From Actinoplanes philippinensis (GTDB lineage Bacteria; Actinomycetota; Actinomycetes; Mycobacteriales; Micromonosporaceae): a stretch of DNA of 64,000 nt. Below, one piece after another: positions 33,636 to 41,444 of this stretch; the first letter of the stretch is position 1; each line of letters opens with the position of its first letter. The position numbers and the translations under genes were made by a program. The notes under the pieces were generated by a model. That model was not told the DNA's origin. It worked only from the letters and a program-made list of their open reading frames with translations, and searched no databases. The stretch is from NCBI RefSeq assembly GCF_900113015.1, contig NZ_FONV01000026.1:1-64000 (forward strand). Direction: 5' to 3'.

Positions 33636-34987
33636 TCCGCCGTATCGGCACCGAACTGCGCCGCTCGAACGCCCGCGTCCTGGCGATCCTGCTGCTGGTG
33701 GGCAGCCTGGGCACGCTGGCCGTCAGCCAGGACTGGGGCCGCCAGTGGTGGCAGTTCTCCTACTACCTGGCCGCCAACCTGTTCCTCCAGGTGCCACTGG
33801 CCCTGGCCGCCGGCGCCATGCTCGGCCGGCGGGAACGGCGTACCGGCGCCGCCGAGCTTCTCGCCAGCACGGGACGGCCCCGGTGGCAGAAGATCACGCC
33901 CACGGCCGCCGCACTGGCGATCACCGTCGTCGTGGTCCAGTTGTCGACGCTTGCGGCCGGCGCGGCCCGGATCGGCGCGGCCGGCGGCTTCCTCAGCCTC
34001 GCCGGGGCCGCGCCCGCGCTGGCCGACGTCACCATCCTGATCGGAGCGGCCTGGACCGGTCTCGCCGCCGGCCGCGCCTGGGCGTCGCCGCTGCTGCCGC
34101 CGATGCTGGCCGGGGCGGCCCTGGTGGCCCAGGTCCTGGCCAGCACGAGCAACGATCCGCTGAGCGGCGAGACCAGCAGATGGGAGAGCCTGTCGCTGCT
34201 GCCGCAGCCACCGAACGCCTACTGGGAGTCGGCCACGGCCGAGGCCGTCCTGGGGCGCCTCGGACTGGGTCTCGGGCTCGCCCTCGGCGGATGGCTGCTC
34301 GTGGTGGGCGCCCGCTGGCCGTCGCGTCTCGCGGGCGTCGGCGCGGTGCTGGCGGGCCTGGCGCTGATCACCCAGCTCACCCCGACCGGCGGGCCGTACG
34401 CGCGCTATCGCATCGACACCGCGGCGCAGCAGCTGGTCTGCTCCGACGGCACGCCGCAGGTGTGCGTGACAGCGGTACGCGCCTACGAGCTGAACGAGGT
34501 GACGGCGGCGGCACGCCGGGCCCTCACCATGCTGGCCAGACTGCCGGGAGCACCGGCCCGGGCCGTCGAGTGGCGCGCCGACCGGGTGGGCAACGGCGAC
34601 CCCGCCCAGTTCTGGGGCCCGGATCCGAGGACCGACCCCGGCACGGTGATGTTCGCCCTGGGCGGCTGGGGCGCGCCCTCGGCCGCCGACGTGACGGCCA
34701 GCATCCTCAACGGCGCCGGCACGACGATGAACGGCTGCGAACCGGGTGACGAGGTGGCGCTGGGCGCGGCCGGAGCGTGGCTGATGGGCGCCGACGGGCT
34801 ACCCCTGCGCGACGGCGGATCGACCTACTCCGACGAGGTCAGCGCCCGGATCGGGGCAACCGTCAGGGCGCTGCGACAGCTGCCCGGGCCGGAGCAGGTC
34901 CGCCGGGTGACGGCCCTCCGCGACGCGGCGGCCGACTGCCGCAACGACGACCTGCTCGCCATCCTCACCGACGGGACAGCATCATGA
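33632..34987 (+). CDS. ABC permease with fused C-terminal soluble domain
   Basis: 451 residues. The first 270 residues hold about six membrane helices after RRIGTELRRSNARVLAILLL; residues about 275-451 are soluble, probably extracellular, with three to four Cys (QLVCSDGTPQVCVTA, MNGCEPGD, ADCRND) that may form disulfides. ABC-2-type exporters normally lack such a tail. It sits between the ATPase gene and a second permease gene with ATGA overlaps on both sides, so all three should form one complex. Confidence 0.85.
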   Translation: MIRRIGTELRRSNARVLAILLLVGSLGTLAVSQDWGRQWWQFSYYLAANLFLQVPLALAAGAMLGRRERRTGAAELLASTGRPRWQKITPTAAALAITVVVVQLSTLAAGAARIGAAGGFLSLAGAAPALADVTILIGAAWTGLAAGRAWASPLLPPMLAGAALVAQVLASTSNDPLSGETSRWESLSLLPQPPNAYWESATAEAVLGRLGLGLGLALGGWLLVVGARWPSRLAGVGAVLAGLALITQLTPTGGPYARYRIDTAAQQLVCSDGTPQVCVTAVRAYELNEVTAAARRALTMLARLPGAPARAVEWRADRVGNGDPAQFWGPDPRTDPGTVMFALGGWGAPSAADVTASILNGAGTTMNGCEPGDEVALGAAGAWLMGADGLPLRDGGSTYSDEVSARIGATVRALRQLPGPEQVRRVTALRDAAADCRNDDLLAILTDGTAS

Positions 34988-35601
34988 TCACCGGGTGGCT
35001 TCCGCTGTACCTACGGGCGCGGCGTGTCACGATCGCCGCGCCCGTCTCGCTCGCCGCCATCGTCGCCGTCATGATCTTCTGGTCCTTCTGGAGCGACAAC
35101 CCCCGGGTGCACCCGAGCCTGGCCACGCTCACGCTGATGTTCGCGCTGTCGCCGCTGATCCCGACGCTGGCGGGCCACGACGACGAGCTGGACCGGACCG
35201 CGGCGATGCCCTGGCCACCACGACGGGCCCTGCACCTCGTCGCGATCGGCGCGGTCGTCGCCGGCGGGCTGCTCGGCGCCCACCTGGCCGGGATCCACTT
35301 CGGCACCGCCGGGCAGATCGCGCGCAACAGCATCGGCCTGGCCGGCCTGATCGGACTCGGCGCCGCGCTGCTCGGCACCCTCCACGCCGCCGTCGTCCCG
35401 ATCATCTGGACCGCCTGGCAGGCGATCGCCGGTGGTCCCGGCGGACCGGCCTGGCAGCAGTCCCTGCTCTGGCTGGCCCAGCCGGCCGGCAGCGTGCCCG
35501 CGGCGGTCACGGCCGCGACCCTGGTCATCGCCGGGACCACCGCCTACGCGATACGTGTCGGCCCGCCCAGGCCGCCGAGCGAGAACGCCCTCGGCCATTG
35601 A
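34984..35601 (+). CDS. Second membrane subunit of the ABC exporter
   Basis: 205 residues with about five membrane helices and a short tail; AGHDDELDRTAAMPWPPRRALHL is a soluble loop that could contact the ATPase. The ATG overlaps the preceding permease stop by four bases. No family recognised beyond the context. It ends the sigma/anti-sigma/ABC operon. Confidence 0.78.
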   Translation: MITGWLPLYLRARRVTIAAPVSLAAIVAVMIFWSFWSDNPRVHPSLATLTLMFALSPLIPTLAGHDDELDRTAAMPWPPRRALHLVAIGAVVAGGLLGAHLAGIHFGTAGQIARNSIGLAGLIGLGAALLGTLHAAVVPIIWTAWQAIAGGPGGPAWQQSLLWLAQPAGSVPAAVTAATLVIAGTTAYAIRVGPPRPPSENALGH

Positions 35602-35653
35602 CCCGGCCCGGCGAAACGGCGGAAGGACCCGCTGACCCCGGCCGCGGCCCGGC

Positions 35654-36922
35654 TCACCGGCGCCTAACCCGGGGCCGCGATCGCTCGCCCGCGGCATAGG
35701 CGATCACCACGCAGGTGGCCACGACGGCCAGGATCCCGACCGCGACCACACCCGACCCGGGGTCCGTCAGCATCAGACCGGCGGCCGCCACCTGCGGGGC
35801 GAACAACCACCCCCAGCCCTTGCCGAGCCGCCGGATCAGGAAAGCCGTCACCGACAGGCCGCCGAACAGGATCCCGATCGAGACACCCGTGTAGTCGCCC
35901 GCCTCCACCGGGGCCGGGATCGCGGCGGCGGGCGGCGCCGGCGCCGGGCTCGCGGCCGTCGCTCGGCCGCCGGGGAACCCGATGCGCGTCCACAGCCCGT
36001 CGACGTCGCGCATCGCGAAGCCGTCCAGGCCGTTCGCGACGACCACCACATGGCCGCCCGGCACGTCCGCGACCGTCAGCATCACCGAGGCCAGGCGATC
36101 GGTGCCGTGCTCGTGGAGCAGCGCCTCCCGCTGCGGCCCGTCGATCCGCCAGCTGTCCGGCCAGCGGGCGTCGCCGGTGTCGCTCTGCACCGCGAGCTGC
36201 CCCGGCACCACCCGGTAGCAGACCACCGGGACCGAACGGGAACACGGCGAGACCGACCCGGCAGGTGAGGCCGACCGCACCGGCGACGGCTCGTCGAGAT
36301 GCTGCCACGTGCGGCCGCCGTCCCTGCTGACCGCGTCCGGCTCCGGGCCGTCCTGGTAGTTCAGGTAGATCGCGCCGTCAGCGCCGACCGCCACCGCGTC
36401 CGCGCGCGCCGGGCCAGGGGAACTGTTGCTGGTCGCCGCCACGCCGAACAACGCCGCCGGCAGCATCACGGCCAGCCGCAGCGCCCGCATCCAGCGCCGG
36501 GCGGGCACCACCCCCAGCGGCCGATCCGCGGTCCACCAGGCCAGCGACAGGAACGGGCACGCCATCAGGTCGGACGGGTCGGCTCGCACGAGCGAGGGGG
36601 TGATCAGACTCCAGGCCGCGGACGCGAGCTGCGCCCCGTACCCCCAGAGTTTGACCACGAGGAACCCGGCGCCCACCGTGACGATCGCCGCGATCGCGAG
36701 CCGCCGGAACGGCAACCGCGGCGCGAGGAGGCCCGTCAGGGCCGCGAGCAGCGGCGGCGCCAGAACCATGCCGGCCGCATCGCTGAGCTTGCCGGTCACC
36801 CAGCCCGGCCAGGCGGATTTCAGCAGGTGGTCATTGATGATGAGCAGCGCCAGCGCGGTCACCGTCACCGGGTGACACAGCCACGCGAGCGCCTTCCCCC
36901 GGGCACCGTTCACACGCGACAC
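35654..36922 (-). CDS. Membrane protein with external Asp-box domain, paralog A
   Basis: 422 residues. About five N-terminal helices (HPVTVTALALLIINDHLLK, WVTGKLSDAAGMVLAPPLL, VTVGAGFLVVKLWGYGAQL), then a soluble external part (about 175-330) containing the Asp-box SRDGGRTW and paired Cys (CSRSVPVVCYRV), then two or three C-terminal helices. Most residues of the first 130 match the protein encoded at 38664-40055, so these are recent paralogs. The family has no known function. The GTG start at 36922 is divergent from the LuxR hydrolase-like gene. Confidence 0.78.
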   Translation of the reverse strand: MSRVNGARGKALAWLCHPVTVTALALLIINDHLLKSAWPGWVTGKLSDAAGMVLAPPLLAALTGLLAPRLPFRRLAIAAIVTVGAGFLVVKLWGYGAQLASAAWSLITPSLVRADPSDLMACPFLSLAWWTADRPLGVVPARRWMRALRLAVMLPAALFGVAATSNSSPGPARADAVAVGADGAIYLNYQDGPEPDAVSRDGGRTWQHLDEPSPVRSASPAGSVSPCSRSVPVVCYRVVPGQLAVQSDTGDARWPDSWRIDGPQREALLHEHGTDRLASVMLTVADVPGGHVVVVANGLDGFAMRDVDGLWTRIGFPGGRATAASPAPAPPAAAIPAPVEAGDYTGVSIGILFGGLSVTAFLIRRLGKGWGWLFAPQVAAAGLMLTDPGSGVVAVGILAVVATCVVIAYAAGERSRPRVRRR

Positions 36923-37051
36923 ACTGTCAGCCGTAGATCACGGATCAAACTCGTCGGAGGTACGGCCACGAGGAGCACCGGGGCCACCCGGCGACGGCGG
37001 CGGCAGTGCAGGCCGCGCGGCGGCGCCGGGCTGCTGCCGTCCCCGGCGATA

Positions 37052-38143
37052 ATGACGCGCGTGGACGTCCGTTTCGCACGTGCCCGGGACGGTGTGACGC
37101 TCGGCTACCAGATGTTCGGGCAGGGGCCGCCGCTGGTGTGGCTGCCGTCGCTGAGCAACATCGTGGCGCAGTGGCGGATCCCGGCGCTGCGGGCCGCCTA
37201 CGAGGGTCTGGCCGGGTCGCTGACGGTGGTCCTCTACGACGGCCGCGGGACCGGCGTCTCCGACCGCCGGATCGACCTCGGTGATCTCGGGCTCGACGCG
37301 CACCTGCGGGACCTGCACGCCGTCCTCGACGACGCCGGCCTGCACCGGGTGTCGCTGCTCGGGTATTACCACTCGGTGCCGACCGCGCTCGCCTTCGCCG
37401 CCCGCAACCCGGGCCGCGTCGACCGGCTGGTGCTGTTCGGCGGCACGGCCCGGCTGCGGGAGGCGATGCTGCCGGCCCAGACGCAGGCGCTGTTGTCGCT
37501 CGTCGACCAGGACTGGGGGCTGTTCGCCGACGCGGCCGCGACCGCGTGGCTCGGCTGGGACGCGGCGTCCTCCGGCCGGTGGACCGCGGAGGCGTTCCGG
37601 ACGGCGACCAGCGCGCCGATCGCGAAGGCGTGGTTCGAGGCGGCCCGCGACATCGACGTCACCGGGGAGCTGTCCGCGGTCCGGGCGCCGGCGCTGGTCC
37701 TGCACCGGCAGGGCGAGCAGCGGATCCCGGCCGAGACGTCCCGGCGGCTGGCCGACGCCCTGCCGGACGGCCGTTTCGTGGAGCTGCCCGGCGCCACACC
37801 CACCCTGTTCATCGAGAACCAGGACGCCGACCTGCGCCTGGTCACCGGTTTCGTGACCGCGGGCTGGCCAACCGCGGCCGGTCCGGCGGGCTTCCCGGGC
37901 GCCGGTGGTCCGGCGGGTTCGCCCGGCGCCGCCGGACGGTCCGCGGCCGGCCGGCTGACGCCGCGGGAGACCGAGGTGCTGGGGCTGCTCGCCTCCGGTG
38001 ACTCGAACGCCGAGATCGCCCGGCGGCTGGGGATCGCCGTGCACACCGTCGAGCGGCATCTGTCCTCGATCTACCGCAAGCTCGGGGCGCGGGGCCGCAG
38101 CGACGCGGTCCGTCTCATGCTGGATTTCCGTCATCCCGGGTGA
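37052..38143 (+). CDS. Alpha/beta-hydrolase-like sensor with C-terminal LuxR HTH
   Basis: 363 residues. Residues 1-275 follow the alpha/beta-hydrolase plan (GVTLGYQMFGQGPPLVWLPS, VVLYDGRGTGVSD, LLGYYHSVPTALAFAARNP), but the nucleophile elbow reads GYYHS with Tyr at the Ser position (about 106), the His position reads PGATPTLFIE without His (about 250), and the acid-bearing loop is HRQGEQRIP. A Gly/Pro-rich linker leads to a LuxR HTH (about 300-360: LTPRETEVLGLLASGDSNAEIARRL). It should bind DNA in response to a ligand held by a non-catalytic pocket; this is inference. It lies between the two Asp-box membrane paralogs. Confidence 0.85.
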   Translation: MTRVDVRFARARDGVTLGYQMFGQGPPLVWLPSLSNIVAQWRIPALRAAYEGLAGSLTVVLYDGRGTGVSDRRIDLGDLGLDAHLRDLHAVLDDAGLHRVSLLGYYHSVPTALAFAARNPGRVDRLVLFGGTARLREAMLPAQTQALLSLVDQDWGLFADAAATAWLGWDAASSGRWTAEAFRTATSAPIAKAWFEAARDIDVTGELSAVRAPALVLHRQGEQRIPAETSRRLADALPDGRFVELPGATPTLFIENQDADLRLVTGFVTAGWPTAAGPAGFPGAGGPAGSPGAAGRSAAGRLTPRETEVLGLLASGDSNAEIARRLGIAVHTVERHLSSIYRKLGARGRSDAVRLMLDFRHPG

Positions 38144-38191
38144 CGGATCGCCGGGACGCGGAACACCCGGTGACCGGCGAAGAATCGGGGC

Positions 38192-38587
38192 ATGACAGCT
38201 CCCGCGAACACCTCCTGGCGTTTCGCCCGTGCCACCGCTCCGGCCGTGGCGCGGCTGGCCGGGCGACGCTGGTTCCCGCTGTGGGCCCGCGTCCACCATC
38301 GTGGCCGCAAATCCGGGCGGGACCTGACCGTGCCGGTCGCCGTCCTGGTCACCCCGGACGGCTTCCTGATCAACCTGCCGTGGGGCGCGCACACCAACTG
38401 GGTCCGCAACGTCCTCGCCGCCGAGGGTTGCACGCTGCGCTGGAAGGGCGCGGACCACCCGGTCGGACGGCCGCGGATCCTCGACGCCGGGCAGGCCCGG
38501 CCCTACTATCCACGGCTCACCTGGGTGATCGCCCAGCGTCTCTTCCCGGCCGACGCCTGGCTGCTGCTGCGCCCGATCACCACATGA
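38192..38587 (+). CDS. Deazaflavin-dependent oxidoreductase (DUF385/Ddn-like)
   Basis: 131 residues. VHHRGRKSGRDLTVPVAVLVTPDGFLI and GAHTNWVRNVLAAEGCTLRW are the split-beta-barrel signatures of F420-dependent nitroreductase/quinone-reductase family proteins (Ddn-like). It would use F420H2 to reduce quinones or other substrates. It follows the LuxR-type sensor gene in the same direction with 48 bp between, so they may be co-transcribed. Confidence 0.87.
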   Translation: MTAPANTSWRFARATAPAVARLAGRRWFPLWARVHHRGRKSGRDLTVPVAVLVTPDGFLINLPWGAHTNWVRNVLAAEGCTLRWKGADHPVGRPRILDAGQARPYYPRLTWVIAQRLFPADAWLLLRPITT

Positions 38588-38663
38588 ACCACGAGGCCGA
38601 CGGCTCTGCCGGGCCCGATCGCGACAGCACCCACGACCCGGCCCACGTTCTCGTCGCGCCCGG

Positions 38664-40055
38664 TCAGGACATGAGCCACCAGGCCGCGGCCGAGGCCACG
38701 GCGGTGAGCACGGCCGCGACTGCGGTGGGCCGTGACCAGGCGCGGCTGGTGGGGGCGTGGCGGGCCGCGGCGGACAGCGCGATGACCACACCGGACGCGG
38801 CCGCGGTTACGGCCAGGACCGGGATGACGAAGCTGGGCGGCGTCAGGACCGACGCGGGACTGCGCCAGGCGATCACCGCGATCGGGATCAGCACCACGGC
38901 GGCCGGCGGGAAGATGCCGGGCAGCAACCACCAGTACCGGCGGCCGCCCGAGCGGCGCAGCGACACCACCCCGGCGACGGTCAGCAGGAAGCCGGCGAGC
39001 AGGGCGATGACGGTGATCCTCAGGGGGCGGCCGAGCGTGTGCGGCGAGGTGGACAGCGGCAGCGGGGCGACGTCATCCGGGAAGGCCGGGAACCCGATGC
39101 GTGTCCACCGGCCGGCCGGGTCGCGGACGGCGAACCCGTCCCGGTCGTTGGCGACCACCACCACGTGGCCACCGGCCACGTCCTGGACGGCCAGCTTCCG
39201 CGCGCTCAGCATCGAGACCATCTCGATGTCGCCGTAGTCCCGCAACAGCGCCTGCCGCTGGTCCTCGCCGACGCGCCAGCTGTCCGTCCACGGGCCGCCA
39301 CCGGTGCTGCTCTGCACGGCGAGTTCCTCCTCCACCACCCGGTAGCAGACCCGGTCCCGGGAGCACACCGGCTGGTCCGGCGGCTGCGGCGACACCGGCT
39401 CCGAGGACGGCGCCGGCTGCGGCCAGGACGCCGGTTCCGCGCTGTCGGTCCAGGTCACGCCACCGTCCCGGCTGACCGACCAGGCTTCCCGGTAGGGGCG
39501 TGCGGCGGTGGCGCGGAGGTAGACGGCGTCGCCTTCCACGAGAACCAGGTCGGCGCTGGTGTGCGGGAGTGGGCTGGTGGCGGCCACACCGGCCAGGGCC
39601 AACGGCAGCAGCACGGCCACCCGGACCGCCCGGGTCACCCGGCCGGCCCGGCCCGCCCGGCTGCGCCGCAACGTCCACCACGAACCGGCGAGCAACGGCA
39701 GGACGATCAGGTCGGCCGGGTCCGCTCGGATCAGCGACGGGGTGACCAGGCTCCACGTGGCGGACGCCAGCTCTGCCCCGTACCCCCAGAGCTTGACGAA
39801 CGTGAAACCGGCGCCGACGGTGACGATCGCGGTGACCGCGACCGGGCGCAGCGGCAGTCGTGGAGCGATGAGGCCCGTCAGGGCCGCGAGCAGCGGCGGC
39901 GCGAGCAGCATGCCGGCCGCGTCGCTGAGTTTGCCGGTCACCCAGCCGGGGTGCGCGGCCTTGAGCACATGGTCGTTGATCACCAGCACCGCGAGCGCGG
40001 CCATCGTCACCGGATGGCCGAGCCAGGCCAGTGTGGTCCCCCGTGTCCCCGTCAT
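38664..40055 (-). CDS. Membrane protein with external Asp-box domain, paralog B
   Basis: 463 residues with the layout of the protein at 35654-36922: N-terminal helices (HPVTMAALAVLVINDHVLK, GWVTGKLSDAAGMLLAPPLL), an external region with the Asp-box SRDGGVTWT, paired Cys (CSRDRVCYRV) and GHVVVVANDRDGFAVRDPAG, then C-terminal helices; this copy has a longer C-terminal part. The copies point the same way and flank the LuxR-type and deazaflavin genes. Function unknown. The start is the ATG at 40055; a longer frame upstream runs antisense to the cyclase gene and is rejected. Confidence 0.78.
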   Translation of the reverse strand: MTGTRGTTLAWLGHPVTMAALAVLVINDHVLKAAHPGWVTGKLSDAAGMLLAPPLLAALTGLIAPRLPLRPVAVTAIVTVGAGFTFVKLWGYGAELASATWSLVTPSLIRADPADLIVLPLLAGSWWTLRRSRAGRAGRVTRAVRVAVLLPLALAGVAATSPLPHTSADLVLVEGDAVYLRATAARPYREAWSVSRDGGVTWTDSAEPASWPQPAPSSEPVSPQPPDQPVCSRDRVCYRVVEEELAVQSSTGGGPWTDSWRVGEDQRQALLRDYGDIEMVSMLSARKLAVQDVAGGHVVVVANDRDGFAVRDPAGRWTRIGFPAFPDDVAPLPLSTSPHTLGRPLRITVIALLAGFLLTVAGVVSLRRSGGRRYWWLLPGIFPPAAVVLIPIAVIAWRSPASVLTPPSFVIPVLAVTAAASGVVIALSAAARHAPTSRAWSRPTAVAAVLTAVASAAAWWLMS

Positions 40056-40142
40056 GATAGACACCGTGGCAACCGGTGGTAACGGGATCGACACGGCGAG
40101 ATTCCTATTGGGATCCCGCGCCACCACCGGCACGATGTGTGC

Positions 40143-40928
40143 ATGTGCACTAAACACACCGTGACCCGCCGCGCCGCGATCGCCGGAGCCGCCGCTCTCG
40201 CCGGAGTCGCCATGACCGCCCAACCCGCCGCCGCCCGCGCCGGCCGCGGCCTTCGTGACCTCACCCATCCGCTGTCCGAGACGTTCCCGGCGTTCAGCCC
40301 GGGTGAGGAGGCGTTCCGCCGGACCGTGACGACGGTCGAGGACGACGGCTACTACATGCAGGAGTGGCGGATCATCGAGCACATCGGCACCCACGTCGAC
40401 GCGCCGGGCCACTTCACCGCGGGCGGGCGGCTCGCCACCGAGCTGCGGCCCGACGAGCTGATCCGGCCGGCCGTCGTCGTCGACATCGCCCGGCGGGCCG
40501 CCCACGACCCGGACACCGAGGTGACCGTGGACGATCTGCTGGCGTTCGAGCGGCGGCACGGGCGGATCCCGGACGGGGCGGCGGTCCTGATGTACTCGGG
40601 GTGGGGCGCGCGGATCGGCGACGCGGACGCGTACCGGGGCACCGACGCCGCGGGCACACTGCACTTCCCCGGGTTCGGCGCGGACGCCTGCGAGTGGCTG
40701 CTGCGCCGCCGCAAGATCTGCAGCCTCGGCGTCGACACGCTCAGCATCGACCCGGGGATCTCCGAGACGTTCGACACCCACCTGACGCTGACCGGCGCCG
40801 ACCGGTACGGCCTGGAGAACCTGGCCGGGCTGGACCGCCTGCCACGGACCGGCGCGACGATCTTCGTGGGCCTCATCCCCTACGAGGGCGGCTCCGGCGG
40901 ACAGGCCCGGGTCCTCGCCACCTGGTAG
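40143..40928 (+). CDS. Cyclase-family hydrolase (kynurenine formamidase-like), Tat-exported
   Basis: 261 residues. The N-terminus TRRAAIAGAAALAGVAMTAQ is a twin-arginine signal. IIEHIGTHVDAPGHFTAGG carries the HxGTHxDxPxH metal site of the cyclase/kynurenine formamidase family, and FLPTG-like GVDTLSID marks the later active-site strand. It would hydrolyse an amide, ester or lactone outside the cell or after export; the substrate is unknown. Start at the ATG at 40143; a GTG at 40137 is two codons upstream. Confidence 0.87.
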   Translation: MCTKHTVTRRAAIAGAAALAGVAMTAQPAAARAGRGLRDLTHPLSETFPAFSPGEEAFRRTVTTVEDDGYYMQEWRIIEHIGTHVDAPGHFTAGGRLATELRPDELIRPAVVVDIARRAAHDPDTEVTVDDLLAFERRHGRIPDGAAVLMYSGWGARIGDADAYRGTDAAGTLHFPGFGADACEWLLRRRKICSLGVDTLSIDPGISETFDTHLTLTGADRYGLENLAGLDRLPRTGATIFVGLIPYEGGSGGQARVLATW

Positions 40929-40929
40929 G

Positions 40930-41436
40930 TCACCAGCTGACCCCGATGGTGGTGAAGAACCACAGCGCCGACGTCAGCCACAACCCGGCCACCGCGGTCA
41001 GCACCAGCCCACCGGCCACCGGCAGACCCCAGCCACGCCCGTCGCCGGGCCGGCTGAGCAGCAGCATCTTCGTCACGAACACGCCGTAGAGCAGACAGCC
41101 GAGCAGCGAGTGCGCCACCACCCGGGGCGTGTCGAACCGCAGGCCGAACGTGTAGAGGCAGTGCACCGCCACCGGCATCGACAGCAGCAGCGCGATCCGG
41201 CCGCTCCAGCGGTGCACCGCCCCCACCCACGCCGCGCCCGGGATCACCCCGTAGATCGCCAGCGCCGTCAGCAGCTGCACCGCCAGCAACGCCGCCACCC
41301 CGCTGGCCAGCCACACCTTCAGCGTCTGGATCCGCAGGAGCGTGTCCACGTCCGACGTGCCGACCGGCTCGTGCAGGCGCCCGTAGACGCCGAGTCCCAC
41401 CGCGATCCCGACACCGGCGACCACGGGCAGCCACAC
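40930..41436 (-). CDS. Four-helix membrane protein beside the kinase (DUF6529-like?)
   Basis: 168 residues with four to five membrane helices: VWLPVVAGVGIAVGLGVYG, VAALLAVQLLTALAIYGVI, WSGRIALLLSMPVAVHCLYT, VAHSLLGCLLYGVFVTKML and a last one. His residues at AVHRWSGRI, AVHCLYTFG and VAHSLLG sit at helix ends, as in heme-b membrane proteins, so heme binding is possible. The GTG at 41436 follows the kinase stop by 8 bp, so both belong to one operon. A DUF6529-type assignment is only tentative. Confidence 0.68.
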   Translation of the reverse strand: MWLPVVAGVGIAVGLGVYGRLHEPVGTSDVDTLLRIQTLKVWLASGVAALLAVQLLTALAIYGVIPGAAWVGAVHRWSGRIALLLSMPVAVHCLYTFGLRFDTPRVVAHSLLGCLLYGVFVTKMLLLSRPGDGRGWGLPVAGGLVLTAVAGLWLTSALWFFTTIGVSW

Positions 41437-41444
41437 GCGCGGCC

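Noticed and set aside
36938..38791. 617-codon leftward frame
   Set aside because: Antisense to the LuxR hydrolase-like gene; no motifs.
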